Below are positions 17,003 to 25,366 of a stretch of DNA of 44,206 bases, piece after piece. The stretch lies in NCBI GenBank assembly GCA_034423115.1, contig DAOUJD010000016.1:1-44206 (forward strand), read 5' to 3'. This DNA comes from Bin87 sp034423115 (lineage in GTDB: Bacteria; Chloroflexota; Dehalococcoidia; Lucifugimonadales; UBA3495). The position numbers were made by a program, and so were the translations under genes. The number at the start of each line of letters is the position of its first letter. The stretch's first letter is position 1. The notes beneath the pieces are model-generated. The model made no database searches, had not been told where the DNA came from, and saw nothing but the letters and a program-made list of their open reading frames with translations.

Positions 17003-18100
17003 TCAGTCGGCGGAGGTGGCGACGGGGGCGCCCTGGAAGTGGGGCATGACCTGGGTGGCGAAAAGCTCGATGGAGCGCATGACCTTGCTGTGGGGCAGGC
17101 CGGCGAAGCCGAAGTTGCCGAAGACGTGGTTGATGCCCGCCTCCTGCACCTGCTTGAGGCGCTCGGCGACGACCTCGGGGGTACCACGGAGCGGTGGCAG
17201 GCCAGCGTGGCCAACGTCGTCGCGGCGTTCACGATCCTGCTGGCGGTTGGCCCAGTGCTCGTAGCCCTTGGCGATGTTGCCGTTGCGGTCCATGGGCATG
17301 CCGATGGGCGCGCCGTTGGAGCCGGCGGAGCGCAGGACGCGGGATGAGAAGTCCTCAAGGCCGATGGGGTCCCGCTCGGCTTCCTCCATGGTGGGGGCCA
17401 CGTAGATGGACTTGGACATGGGCGGGTCGAGATGGGCATGAGGGTAGCCGTACTCGTCCATCCGGTCTCGCCAGCGCTGGATGACCTGGGGCGCCTGGCC
17501 GAGGATGTCGGTGGGGCCGCCGGTGATGACCTGGATCTGACGGCTGGCGGCGAAATCAATGCTGGCCGGGCTGGTGCTGACGGCCTGAAACAACGGCGGG
17601 TACGGCTTCTGCACGGGCTTGGGCAGTACCCAGAGATCGTCGACGTTGGTGTACTTGCCGTGGAAGGTGAGGCGTTCCTGGGTCCACGCCTGGATGATCA
17701 CGTCGACGGCTTCCTGGAACCGCTCGCGGCTGGTGTCGATGTCGACGCCGACGCCGTCAAACTCCTGCTGCTGGTAGCCGGCGCCGATGCCGAAGTTGAA
17801 GCGGCCGTTGCTGATCACGTCCAGCATGGCGACTTCCTCGGCGACGAGGATGGGGTTGTGCAGGGGCAGGACGATGACGGCGGTGCCGATGCGGATGTTT
17901 TTGGTGCGTCCGGCGACGGCTCCCAGGAACGACCATATGCCGGAGAGCAGGCCGTGGCGGGAGAAGCGGTGCTCGCCCAGCCAGGCTTCATCGAGGCCGG
18001 CCTCGTCGGCGAAGGCGATCTGCTCCAGCGCGTCGTTGAGCGCCTGGGGCGGCGTGAAGTCCTCATGGTAGGGGACGATGGTGAAGATTCCGAACTGCAT
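17003..18100 (-). CDS. LLM class flavin-dependent oxidoreductase
   Basis: A 365-residue luciferase-like monooxygenase-family protein (TIM barrel binding FMN or F420). MQFGIFTIVPYHEDF, DEAWLGEHRFSRHGLLSG, RIGTAVIVLPLHNPILVAEEVAMLD and GRFNFGIGAGYQQQEF are the standard family blocks. The ATG at 18100 follows AGGAGG by 7 nt; the frame upstream reads through a dispersed repeat. The substrate is unknown; such paralogues are numerous in Chloroflexota and Actinobacteria and two more lie at 32877-33743 and 36017-36949. Confidence 0.92.
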   Translation of the reverse strand: MQFGIFTIVPYHEDFTPPQALNDALEQIAFADEAGLDEAWLGEHRFSRHGLLSGIWSFLGAVAGRTKNIRIGTAVIVLPLHNPILVAEEVAMLDVISNGRFNFGIGAGYQQQEFDGVGVDIDTSRERFQEAVDVIIQAWTQERLTFHGKYTNVDDLWVLPKPVQKPYPPLFQAVSTSPASIDFAASRQIQVITGGPTDILGQAPQVIQRWRDRMDEYGYPHAHLDPPMSKSIYVAPTMEEAERDPIGLEDFSSRVLRSAGSNGAPIGMPMDRNGNIAKGYEHWANRQQDRERRDDVGHAGLPPLRGTPEVVAERLKQVQEAGINHVFGNFGFAGLPHSKVMRSIELFATQVMPHFQGAPVATSAD

Positions 18101-18160
18101 GGGAGCCTCCTGTGGGGGATGGAGTAACGGATGGCGCAACTGTATCACATGGGGGCGATA

Positions 18161-18196
18161 CCCCTCACCCCAGCCCTCTTCCTCAAGGGGCGAGGG
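18161..18196. repeat. CCCTCACCCCAGCCCTC-type dispersed repeat
   Basis: CCCCTCACCCCAGCCCTCTT followed by CCTCAAGGGGCGAGGG is the common intergenic repeat that translates as PSPLEEEGWGEG; it lies between the divergent LLM oxidoreductase and SDR genes. Its inverted halves can form an imperfect hairpin. Confidence 0.7.
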
Positions 18197-18273
18197 AGTA
18201 TGGCGGTTGCCGGGTTGGGGGTGTTGTGGCACCATTGTTGCGATAAAACGGCGGGATGATAAGGAGTGGAGCG

Positions 18274-19068
18274 ATGAGCCTGGATATATTTGACGTTTCC
18301 GGTCAGAAGGTATTGCTGACGGGGGCGGGACGCGGCATCGGCAAGGGGATCGCGCTGGCTTTCGCGCAGGCGGGCGCGGACGTGGCGGTTACGGGGCTGA
18401 CGACCACGGGGGTCAACAAGGTGGCGGAGGAAGTTCGGGCGCTGGGTCGTGAGTGCCTGCCACTGACAGGCGATGCCACCAAGGCCGCGGACACCGATGC
18501 CATCGTCGAGCGCGCCATCGCGGAGTTCGGCCACATCGACACGCTGGTGAACTGCGTGGGCGACGCCATCCGCAAGCCGGTGGTGCAACTGCCCGGCAGC
18601 GACGTTCCCGGCATGACCGAGACCGAGTGGCACGAGATCGTGGACATCAACCTGACCGAGGCGTTCCAGGGTTGCCGCGCCATTGGGCCGCACCTGCTGG
18701 AGCGTGGGCAGGGCAACGTGATCAACATCAGCGGGTGGGCGTCGTTCAGGGGCCGGCCGATGTCGGGGGCGTATGATGCCGCCAAGGCGGGCTTGATGCG
18801 TTTCACAGAGGTGGTGGCGCAGGAATGGGCTCCCCACGGCGTACGCTGCAACGCCATCGCGCCGGGCAGTTTCCCCGATCCGGAGCAGATGTCGGAGGAA
18901 GCGTTTGCAGCGCGGGACGCCGGGGCCGCCGATACCGTGCCGCTGGGTCGCGTCGGGCGGTTGATCGAGGTGGGTTACCTGGCGGTGTACCTGGCGTCGC
19001 CGGCGGCGGCATACGTGACGGGGCAGACGTGGGCGATCGACGGGGGAGTGAGCATCAAGCACCCATAA
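18274..19068 (+). CDS. SDR-family oxidoreductase
   Basis: A 264-residue classical short-chain dehydrogenase/reductase. The cofactor motif TGAGRGIG is at 16-23, NCVG replaces the usual NNAG at 93-96, and catalytic Tyr167 and Lys171 are in YDAAK; Ser153 is the likely third residue though spacing is one longer than typical. The C-terminus (TGQTWAIDGGVSIKHP) is standard. AAGGAG lies about 8 nt before the ATG at 18274. A gluconate- or acyl-type substrate is possible but not shown. It precedes the acyl-CoA ligase by 257 nt of repeats. Confidence 0.92.
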   Translation: MSLDIFDVSGQKVLLTGAGRGIGKGIALAFAQAGADVAVTGLTTTGVNKVAEEVRALGRECLPLTGDATKAADTDAIVERAIAEFGHIDTLVNCVGDAIRKPVVQLPGSDVPGMTETEWHEIVDINLTEAFQGCRAIGPHLLERGQGNVINISGWASFRGRPMSGAYDAAKAGLMRFTEVVAQEWAPHGVRCNAIAPGSFPDPEQMSEEAFAARDAGAADTVPLGRVGRLIEVGYLAVYLASPAAAYVTGQTWAIDGGVSIKHP

Positions 19069-19125
19069 GGCAGGATTCTGTTTCAGGTGGTTTGATTTTG
19101 GTAAACGCCGCAGTTGGCGCGGGCA

Positions 19126-19147
19126 GGGGCGAATAATTATTCGCCCC
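19126..19147. repeat. GGGGCGAATAA palindrome
   Basis: A perfect 11+11 palindrome flanked by CTACAG, of the same GGGGC..GCCCCTAC type as 16948-16970. Confidence 0.75.
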
Positions 19148-19215
19148 TACAGGGAGAAACCACATAAATCGCAACGGGACCTTCCTCTACGGCCTGTATT
19201 GACCAACGCTCCTAG

Positions 19216-19235
19216 ATTCCCGCTTTCGCGGGAAT
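19216..19235. repeat. ATTCCCGC..GCGGGAAT hairpin repeat
   Basis: An 8-bp perfect stem with TTTC loop followed by GACAGG; a widespread intergenic repeat form in bacterial genomes. Confidence 0.75.
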
Positions 19236-19325
19236 GACAGGAAGGGAATACTGATAATCGGATGAGCCTGTGGCGGACATATCCGACTTTTCCGGGAATG
19301 GCGAGATTGATACAGGAGATTTGCG

Positions 19326-20939
19326 ATGACGATGCGTTATGAGTTGCTGGTGCCCAGGATTCTGGAGGGGGCCGCAGTGCGGTTTCCCAAGAAAGAGATA
19401 GTCACGCGGGTGGGCGAGGGAACGCACCGCTACACCTATGCCGACATGTTCACGCGCACGGCGAGGCTGGGCAATGCGCTGCGGGAGTTGGGCATCGGGA
19501 AGGGCGACCGGGTGGGCACATTCGCCTGGAACAACTACCGCCACCTGGAGGCGTATTATGCGCCGTCCACCATCGGCGCGGCGGTGCATACCATCAACAT
19601 CCGCCTGGCCCAGGATGACATGGCGTACATCATCAACCACGCGGGGGACAAGGCGCTGCTGATCGACCCCGACCTGGCGCCGCTGATTGAAGCAATCTCG
19701 GACCGCCTGACCAAGGTGCAGCATTACGTGATCATGGGCGAGCCGGACGAGGTGACGACCACGCTGCCCGGGGCGGTGTCCTACGAAACGCTGCTGGCGG
19801 CGGCGTCTCCGGAGTACCAGCCCGAGTACGTGGACGAATACGACACGATGGGGCTGTGCTACACGTCCGCGACGACAGGATTGCCCAAGGCGGTGGCGTA
19901 TTCGCACCGAGCGGTGTACCTGCACTCCATGGCTGCCGCGATGACCGATATGTTCGACTTGTCGGAGCGGGACATTGTCATGCCCGTTGTGCCGATGTTC
20001 CACGCTAATTGCTGGGGCATGCCGTTTGTCACGGCGCTCACCGGAGCCAGCCAGGTGTTTCCCGGAGCGCGGCCTGACCAGCGGGTCATCTGCGAACTTA
20101 TCGAGCGGGAGAAGGTCACGCTCAGCGCGGGAGTGCCCACCATCTGGATCGGGGTGCTGGACTACCTGAACCGGTCGGGAGTCGAATACGACCTGTCGTC
20201 GCTCAGACGGTTGATCAGCGGAGGGTCGGCGGTGCCGCTGGCGGTGTTGCAGGCCTACCGGGACCGGCTGGGCGTCGAGATCATCCACGCCTACGGAATG
20301 ACCGAGGCCGCGCCCTTGATCTCCGTCAACCGCAGGCGCAGTTGGCTGGACACGCTCTCGGAGCAGGAGCAACTGGAACTGAACGCCAAACAGGGAACGG
20401 TTGCGCCGGGAATCGAAACGAAGCTGGTGGACGAGAACGGCGACGAGGCCGATTGGGACGGCGAGCAGCGGGGCGAGTTGTGGTTCCGCGGGCCGTGGAT
20501 CGCCGGCGAGTACGTTGACGACGAGCGCAGCGACGAAACATTCGTGGACGGGTGGTATCACACCGGCGACATCGCGTCCATTGACCCTGACGGGTACATC
20601 CAGATCGTGGACCGGGTCAAGGACATGGTAAAGAGCGGCGGCGAGTGGATTTCGTCGGTGGATCTGGAGTCGGCGATCATGGCGCACCCGGAGGTGCTGG
20701 AAGCCGCGGTGATCGCAGTGCCGCATCCCCAATGGCAGGAACGGCCGCTGGCGTGCGTGGTGCAGCGATCCGAATCCACCGCCCAGTTGACCAAAGAGAC
20801 GATCCTGGAGTTCATCCAGCCCAATTTCGCCCGGTGGTGGCTGCCCGACGACGTGGTGTTCATCGACGAGATACCCAAGACCAGCGTGGGCAAGTTCGAC
20901 AAGAAAGTGCTGCGGGAGCGGTTTGAGAGCCACGTCTGA
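19326..20939 (+). CDS. Fatty-acyl/acyl-CoA ligase (AMP-forming)
   Basis: A 537-residue ANL-superfamily ligase that activates a carboxylic acid to acyl-AMP and then acyl-CoA. The P-loop is YTSATTGLPKAV (179-190), unusual in having Ala where YTSGTTG and PKG normally have Gly. The adenine motif is YGMTE (323-327), the hinge YHTGD (411-415), IVDRVKDMVKSGGEWIS follows, and catalytic Lys523 is in PKTSVGKFDKK. Similarity is to medium/long-chain (AlkK/DitJ-like) enzymes. Its last 17 bp overlap the next gene, an odd coupling to the cytochrome c cluster. Confidence 0.93.
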   Translation: MTMRYELLVPRILEGAAVRFPKKEIVTRVGEGTHRYTYADMFTRTARLGNALRELGIGKGDRVGTFAWNNYRHLEAYYAPSTIGAAVHTINIRLAQDDMAYIINHAGDKALLIDPDLAPLIEAISDRLTKVQHYVIMGEPDEVTTTLPGAVSYETLLAAASPEYQPEYVDEYDTMGLCYTSATTGLPKAVAYSHRAVYLHSMAAAMTDMFDLSERDIVMPVVPMFHANCWGMPFVTALTGASQVFPGARPDQRVICELIEREKVTLSAGVPTIWIGVLDYLNRSGVEYDLSSLRRLISGGSAVPLAVLQAYRDRLGVEIIHAYGMTEAAPLISVNRRRSWLDTLSEQEQLELNAKQGTVAPGIETKLVDENGDEADWDGEQRGELWFRGPWIAGEYVDDERSDETFVDGWYHTGDIASIDPDGYIQIVDRVKDMVKSGGEWISSVDLESAIMAHPEVLEAAVIAVPHPQWQERPLACVVQRSESTAQLTKETILEFIQPNFARWWLPDDVVFIDEIPKTSVGKFDKKVLRERFESHV

Positions 20940-21642
20940 GTTCCGGGGCGAGGCTGCCGCGGCGATCGTCGCGTCCGGCATCCGCAAGGACTACGGCGAC
21001 CGGGCGGTGCTGCGCGGCGTTGATCTGACAGTGGGCTGGGGTGAGATCGCGGTGCTGTTCGGGGCGAACGGCGCGGGCAAGACGACGCTGCTGCGCATCC
21101 TGGCGGGCTTGACTCGCGCCGAAGACGGGACGACGCACATCGCCGGCCGGCCGATGCACCGGCGTGGCAGCAGGGCGCGGCGGCTGGTGGGTTTCGCCGG
21201 ACACCAGACCATGCTGTACAGCGACCTGACCTGCCGGGAGAACCTGGAGTTCTACGGGCGGCTGTACGGCATCCGGGATGCCGGCCGCAGGATTGAGCAG
21301 GTGCTGGCACAGATGAACCTGTCGGACCGGGCGAACCGCAGGGTGCGCACGCTGTCCCACGGGATGCAGAAGCGGCTGTCGATGGCGCGGGCGATCCTGC
21401 ATGAGCCGGTGGCGCTGCTGCTGGACGAACCGGAGTCGGGGCTGGATGCGGAATCAGTGGAGACGCTGGGAGACCTGCTACGAGATTGGGCTGCGTCGGG
21501 TCGCACCGCGCTGCTGACGACGCACAGCACGGAGGTGGGCCTGGCGTGGGCGGACCGGACGCTGACGCTGGCCGGCGGGCGGATCGAATCGGATGGGGCG
21601 CCGGCGAGACCCGAATCCGCCGCGCCCAGGGTGATACAATGA
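20923..21642 (+). CDS. ccmA: CcmA-like haem exporter ATPase
   Basis: A 239-residue ABC ATPase. Walker A is GANGAGKT (47-54), the signature LSHGMQKR (144-151) is the LS-G-xQ-R form typical of CcmA, and Walker B leads into LLLDEPESGLD (166-175). Followed by ccmB, ccmC, ccmD and ccmE, it is the energy subunit of the CcmAB complex used to release haem-CcmE. The start used is TTG at 20923, inside the ligase gene and preceded by GGGAG. The stop overlaps the next ATG (ATGA). Confidence 0.88.
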   Translation: MRATSEFRGEAAAAIVASGIRKDYGDRAVLRGVDLTVGWGEIAVLFGANGAGKTTLLRILAGLTRAEDGTTHIAGRPMHRRGSRARRLVGFAGHQTMLYSDLTCRENLEFYGRLYGIRDAGRRIEQVLAQMNLSDRANRRVRTLSHGMQKRLSMARAILHEPVALLLDEPESGLDAESVETLGDLLRDWAASGRTALLTTHSTEVGLAWADRTLTLAGGRIESDGAPARPESAAPRVIQ

Positions 21643-22097
21643 GCCTGTCGGACCTGCCCAGCGAATTGGGCGAACGGGGGATATGGTGGCATGTTGCGGG
21701 GTTCGCAATCGTGGGTGGCGTCAGCGTGGCGGTCCTGCAGATTTGGGAAGGGTCTGATTTCTGGGTGTACCGCAGCTTTGAGATCGCAACCAAGGATCTG
21801 TACTGGCTGTTCGTCCTGCCGCTGGCGGGCGTAATTGAAGGAGCGCGCAAAATGTTTGAGAAGGCTTCGGAAATAAGGGCGGCGCAGCGGGCAAAGATGA
21901 TGGAACGAGCATTGACTCGGGGACGCAGAGAAGGGCGTGAGGAAGGACTAAAGGAAGGACGCGAGGAAGCGCTTACTAAACTACGGAACCTTCTGCGTAG
22001 TCCGGCTGTCTCGACAGACCCTGAAACCGGCGTCGTCACGCTAACACCGGAGGATATTGATTCATTGCTGGGCAAAGCGGCTGATGATGGCGAGTAG
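21639..22097 (+). CDS. Unknown two-helix membrane protein inside the ccm cluster
   Basis: A 152-residue protein with two predicted membrane helices (about 17-35 and 53-68), then a highly charged coiled-coil-like stretch with KEGREE-type repeats (about 70-118) and an acidic end (TPEDIDSLLGK). It overlaps ccmA by ATGA and precedes ccmB by 40 nt, so it is translated with the cluster, yet it is not a standard ccm component. A scaffold or regulator of the CcmAB complex is a guess; a later insertion is equally possible. No family recognised. Confidence 0.7.
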   Translation: MSLSDLPSELGERGIWWHVAGFAIVGGVSVAVLQIWEGSDFWVYRSFEIATKDLYWLFVLPLAGVIEGARKMFEKASEIRAAQRAKMMERALTRGRREGREEGLKEGREEALTKLRNLLRSPAVSTDPETGVVTLTPEDIDSLLGKAADDGE

Positions 22098-22137
22098 GTA
22101 ACGGAACTGGCGAGTCAGATCCGGGCGCGTCCAGGCC

Positions 22138-22812
22138 ATGGAACTGCTGCGTGGCGCGCTAACGGTGGCGTGGAAGGACGTGCGGCTGGAGTTGCGATCC
22201 CGGGACGTGATTGCGTCGGCGTTGGTGTTCGGGCTGATCGTGGTGGTGGTTTTCAACTTCGGGCTGAACCGGTCGCCGGGCAGCCTGGAGCCGGTTGCGC
22301 CGGGACTGTTGTGGGTGGCGTACGCCTTCATCGGCGTGCTGGCGATGAACCGGGCGTTCACGCGGGAACTGGAGAACGGCGGCATGGACGGGTTGCTGCT
22401 GGCTCCGGTGAGCCGAGACGCGGTGTTCTTGGGCAAGATGCTGGGCAGCCTGGCGTTCATGCTGGTGATCGAGGCCATCCTGCTGCCCGTGTTCGCGGTG
22501 ATGCTGGACCTGCCGACGCTGTCGCCGGCGTTGGGGCTGATCATCCTGCTGGCGACGGTGGGGTTCGCCACCGTCGGGACGTTTTTCGCGTCCATAGCGG
22601 TGCAGACACGCTCGCGGGAGATCCTGCTGCCGATACTGTTTTTCCCGGTGGTGGTGCCGGTGATCATCGCGGCGGTGGAGGCGTCGGCGCTGGCGCTGCA
22701 GGGTGGCACGATGACGGCGGTGTGGACGCGGTGGCTGCCGCTGTTAATAGTATTCGACGCTTTGTATTTGGTAATATGTCCGTGGGTATTCGGTTACGCA
22801 TTCGAGGGGTAG
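22138..22812 (+). CDS. ccmB: CcmB, membrane subunit of the haem exporter-like complex
   Basis: A 224-residue CcmB with six predicted membrane helices. The N-terminal AWKDVRLELRSRDVI and the AFTRELENGGMDGLLLAPVSR loop are typical of CcmB, and PILFFPVVVPVIIAAV is the conserved fifth helix. It acts with CcmA in the cytoplasmic membrane. It is 6 nt from ccmC. Confidence 0.92.
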   Translation: MELLRGALTVAWKDVRLELRSRDVIASALVFGLIVVVVFNFGLNRSPGSLEPVAPGLLWVAYAFIGVLAMNRAFTRELENGGMDGLLLAPVSRDAVFLGKMLGSLAFMLVIEAILLPVFAVMLDLPTLSPALGLIILLATVGFATVGTFFASIAVQTRSREILLPILFFPVVVPVIIAAVEASALALQGGTMTAVWTRWLPLLIVFDALYLVICPWVFGYAFEG

Positions 22813-22818
22813 CGAACT

Positions 22819-23553
22819 TTGGCAGCAATGGCCGACCGGCCGCAGGGTAAAGTGTCTTGGCAAAACGCGGTGCGGGATTTGCGGCTATGGCTGTTGCTCC
22901 TGACCGCGATTCTGATGCTGGTGGACGGCTACCTGATCTTCATGGTGGCGCCAACCGACGCGGTGCTGGGCCACGTGCAGCGCATTTTCTACGTCCACGT
23001 GCCCATCTCCATCCTGTCGTTCCTGGGCTTCCTAGTGTGCGCCATTGCCGGAATCGGCTACCTAGTCCGCCGTACCGAACGATGGGATCGCGTGGCCCAT
23101 GCGTCGGCCGAGGTGGGCGTGGTTTTCGTCACGCTGGCGCTGGTGACAGGGATTATTTGGGGCAAGCCAGTTTGGAACGCTTGGTGGCAATGGGATGCGC
23201 GACTGACCACCACCCTGATCTTATGGTTCATCTACGTGGCCTATCTGATGATCCGGCAGTACGCGCCGACGCCGCAGCAGGGAAGAACCTGGTCAGCAGT
23301 GGTTGGGATCATTGGATTCGTTGACGTGCCCATCGTCTATTACTCGGTTAACTGGTGGAGGACTCTTCACCCTGAACAGGTTATAGGCCCGGCGGCGGAC
23401 GAAGGTTCGCTGGAGCCGATCATGGCGCAGATACTGATATTCTCGCTGGTCGCGACGCTGGCGCTGTTCACGTACCTGATGCTGGAACGGGTGGGCCTAC
23501 GGACAATCGAGGATCGGCTATCGGAACTGCGCCGCCGGAGAAACGCAAGCTGA
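22819..23553 (+). CDS. ccmC: CcmC, haem-handling protein of cytochrome c maturation
   Basis: A 244-residue CcmC with six predicted membrane helices. It carries the tryptophan-rich WGKPVWNAWWQWDARLT (114-130) that contacts haem, and periplasmic histidines His60 (YVHVP) and His184 (RTLHPEQ), the axial ligands in the family. CcmC loads haem onto CcmE. The start may be TTG at 22819 or ATG at 22828. ccmD begins 1 nt after its stop. Confidence 0.93.
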   Translation: MAAMADRPQGKVSWQNAVRDLRLWLLLLTAILMLVDGYLIFMVAPTDAVLGHVQRIFYVHVPISILSFLGFLVCAIAGIGYLVRRTERWDRVAHASAEVGVVFVTLALVTGIIWGKPVWNAWWQWDARLTTTLILWFIYVAYLMIRQYAPTPQQGRTWSAVVGIIGFVDVPIVYYSVNWWRTLHPEQVIGPAADEGSLEPIMAQILIFSLVATLALFTYLMLERVGLRTIEDRLSELRRRRNAS

Positions 23554-23554
23554 C

Positions 23555-23737
23555 ATGAGTGAACTGCCCCCGGCCAATCTGCCTTATCTCTTCGCCGCGT
23601 TCGCCGTGGTGTGGGTGGTGTTTTTCATCTATGCGGCGTATATGTCGTGGCGGCGCCAGTCGGTGCAGCGGGAACTGGAGGAGATACAGCGATCCGATGG
23701 CGAAGGGGCCCCTGGATCCGGCTCGGACGATCCTTAG
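23555..23737 (+). CDS. ccmD: CcmD-like small membrane protein
   Basis: A 60-residue single-span protein: short N-terminus, helix LPYLFAAFAVVWVVFFIYAAY (9-29), then a basic and helical tail (SWRRQSVQRELEEI), the classic CcmD layout. It sits between ccmC and ccmE, where CcmD helps release holo-CcmE from CcmABC. Confidence 0.82.
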   Translation: MSELPPANLPYLFAAFAVVWVVFFIYAAYMSWRRQSVQRELEEIQRSDGEGAPGSGSDDP

Positions 23738-23797
23738 CGGATAGACCGGTATAATGGACGCTCGACGGAGACAACATCGGACAGGTAAAGGTTGAGC

Positions 23798-24361
23798 ATG
23801 CAATCGGAAGACTATACGAATCGTCCGGCGGACGCAGCGATATTGCTGGATGCAGACTCGGAAGAGGAACGTTCGGGGTGGCGCAGCAATCGGACGCGCC
23901 TGATCATCCTGGTGGGCGTCATCGCGCTGGCGGTGGCCTATATGGTGTACGCGGCGTTTCCTGGGAACACGCAGTACTTCGTGAGTGTCAGCGAGTTCCT
24001 TGACGACCCCAAGTTGCACGACGGACAGACTTTGCGCGTGGCCGGCGCGCTGGATCCCGATAGCTTCCGCAGGGAGGATGGATCGGCGGAGTCGCGGTTC
24101 GCGGTGGGGGACAAGGAAGTGGACGTGCCCGGGCTGATTCCGGGGAGCAGGGTGCTGGAAGCGAGCTACGTAGGCGTGCTGCCAGACCTGTTCTTCAACC
24201 CGCACTCTGAGATCATTCTGGAAGGGAGTTACAACGCGGAGAACGCTGTGTTCACCACGGACAACATCCTGGTGAAATGCCCGTCGAAGTACCAGTCGCT
24301 GCAGGCGGAAAACCCTGACGTGGTACCGGGAACGGCGGGTGCGACGCAGGGCGGGTACTGA
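23798..24361 (+). CDS. ccmE: CcmE haem chaperone with Cys in place of the haem-binding His (CxxxY type)
   Basis: A 187-residue CcmE. A single N-terminal membrane anchor (about 35-53) is followed by the OB-fold domain (VSVSEFLDD, DGQTLRVAGAL, FAVGDKEVDV, YVGVLPDLF, ILEGSY). The haem attachment motif, normally HxxxY, is Cys161-Pro-Ser-Lys-Tyr165. CxxxY CcmE proteins are documented in some bacteria such as Desulfovibrio and in archaea, where they replace the His form. ATG at 23798 is chosen because AAAGG lies 6 nt upstream. A TATAAT at 23750-23755 may give it an extra promoter. No ccmF or ccmH follows. Confidence 0.9.
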   Translation: MQSEDYTNRPADAAILLDADSEEERSGWRSNRTRLIILVGVIALAVAYMVYAAFPGNTQYFVSVSEFLDDPKLHDGQTLRVAGALDPDSFRREDGSAESRFAVGDKEVDVPGLIPGSRVLEASYVGVLPDLFFNPHSEIILEGSYNAENAVFTTDNILVKCPSKYQSLQAENPDVVPGTAGATQGGY

Positions 24362-24388
24362 GGACACCAGCGAGCGAAAAGGTGGAAT

Positions 24389-24928
24389 ATGTTTGTCACG
24401 CCGACCACCAAAAAAAACGTATGCCAGCGAGCCCGAGCCGTTTATGAGGACCACATTCGTGCCCTGGTGGAAGCGGAGCATATGCACGAATACATTGCAA
24501 TAGAACCGGACACTGGGGAGTATGAATTCAATGAAGACCTAGCGATTGCATCGCAGAAACTGAAAGAACGGCGGCCAGAATCACTGACCTGCATCCTGCG
24601 TATCGGCCATAAAGCGGCCATTAGGATGGGAAGCGGATGGCCAAGCGGGTATAAAGGCACCCCGATTGCAGACTCCGTACAGTACGATGTGTTCTGGAGC
24701 CGCAGCCAGGAAATCTACGAAGCAGAAATTCGCCAGTGGGTCGAGCCGAGACACAACGGCAAGTTCCTGGCCTTGCATCCGGATACAGGAGATTGCGAGG
24801 TAAACGGCGACATGCTGGGAGCGGTTGCGAATTTGGGCAAGAGACTGCCCGGCGCGCCATTTTATGTATTACAGATCGGGCGCGATAACTCCATCATCGG
24901 GGTAATCAGAGGGCCCAGAAAAGGATGA
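24389..24928 (+). CDS. Internally duplicated small protein of unknown function (DUF5678-like)
   Basis: A 179-residue protein made of two similar halves, about 19-82 and 110-175. Each has YExxIRxxVE, a short strand (EYIAIEPDTGEYEFN and KFLALHPDTGDCEVN), a helix, then an LRIGHKA/LQIGRDN-type strand. Proteins of this fold often occur singly beside clan AA aspartic proteases, as here, where the next gene overlaps by ATGA. A role as partner, adaptor or antitoxin of the protease is inference. The family label is tentative. Confidence 0.7.
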   Translation: MFVTPTTKKNVCQRARAVYEDHIRALVEAEHMHEYIAIEPDTGEYEFNEDLAIASQKLKERRPESLTCILRIGHKAAIRMGSGWPSGYKGTPIADSVQYDVFWSRSQEIYEAEIRQWVEPRHNGKFLALHPDTGDCEVNGDMLGAVANLGKRLPGAPFYVLQIGRDNSIIGVIRGPRKG

Positions 24929-25311
24929 TTACCGGAAGCATCAATCCCATCAGGCAAGCGACTTTACCCGTATCGATAAAGGACGAGGCCAGCGGCCAGT
25001 TCGTTGACTTCAATCCAGTGGTCGATACCGGATTCACTGGTGACCTGCAACTCCCTGTGGCCGACATTGTACGGCTCAACTTGCCGCTGGTGGACAAGCT
25101 AGACTCGCAACTTGCGGACGGGCGCATTGTTCAGGCCGAAATACACGCAGGGACCGTGCTTTGGTTTGGAAACCAAGAAACAGTCAACGTTATTTCAGCT
25201 GCAGAAAACATCCCTCTGGTCGGAACCAAACTGTTGTGGGGCAGCGCTATGTCCGTTGAGTGGGAGTTTGGCGGGCGGGTGACCGTCGCTCCGCTGACGC
25301 CGTCGGAATAG
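24925..25311 (+). CDS. Retropepsin-like (clan AA) aspartic protease
   Basis: A 128-residue single-domain aspartic protease of the AF_0612-like group. The catalytic motif is VVDTGFTGDLQLP (Asp34); LADGRIVQAEIHAG follows and IPLVGTKLL (96-104) is the second conserved block. Proteins of this size work as homodimers. No signal peptide, so it acts in the cytoplasm. Start and upstream stop overlap by 4 bp, linking it to the duplicated DUF5678-like protein. A bidirectional terminator follows. Confidence 0.82.
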   Translation: MITGSINPIRQATLPVSIKDEASGQFVDFNPVVDTGFTGDLQLPVADIVRLNLPLVDKLDSQLADGRIVQAEIHAGTVLWFGNQETVNVISAAENIPLVGTKLLWGSAMSVEWEFGGRVTVAPLTPSE

Positions 25312-25345
25312 AAAGCCCCCGGCACATCGCGCCGGGGGCTTTATT
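25312..25345. terminator. Bidirectional rho-independent terminator
   Basis: AAAGCCCCCGGC (25312-25323) and GCCGGGGGCTTT (25331-25342) form a perfect 12-bp stem with a 7-nt loop and A/T tails on both sides. It separates the convergent protease and kor genes. Confidence 0.92.
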
Positions 25346-25366
25346 GTTTGCGGTGGTTGGAGCGGA

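Larger units (their letters stand above)
19069..19325. other. Intergenic spacer with two palindromic repeats
   Basis: No gene. It holds GGGGCGAATAA/TTATTCGCCCC (19126-19147) and ATTCCCGC-TTTC-GCGGGAAT (19216-19235). The end carries AGGAG 8 nt before the acyl-CoA ligase start. Confidence 0.7.

Noticed and set aside
16663..17559. 298-codon minus-strand frame ending in the DUF433 sequence
   Set aside because: The upstream part is an out-of-frame reading of the LLM oxidoreductase; only the last 43 codons are meaningful and belong to the DUF433 pseudogene.
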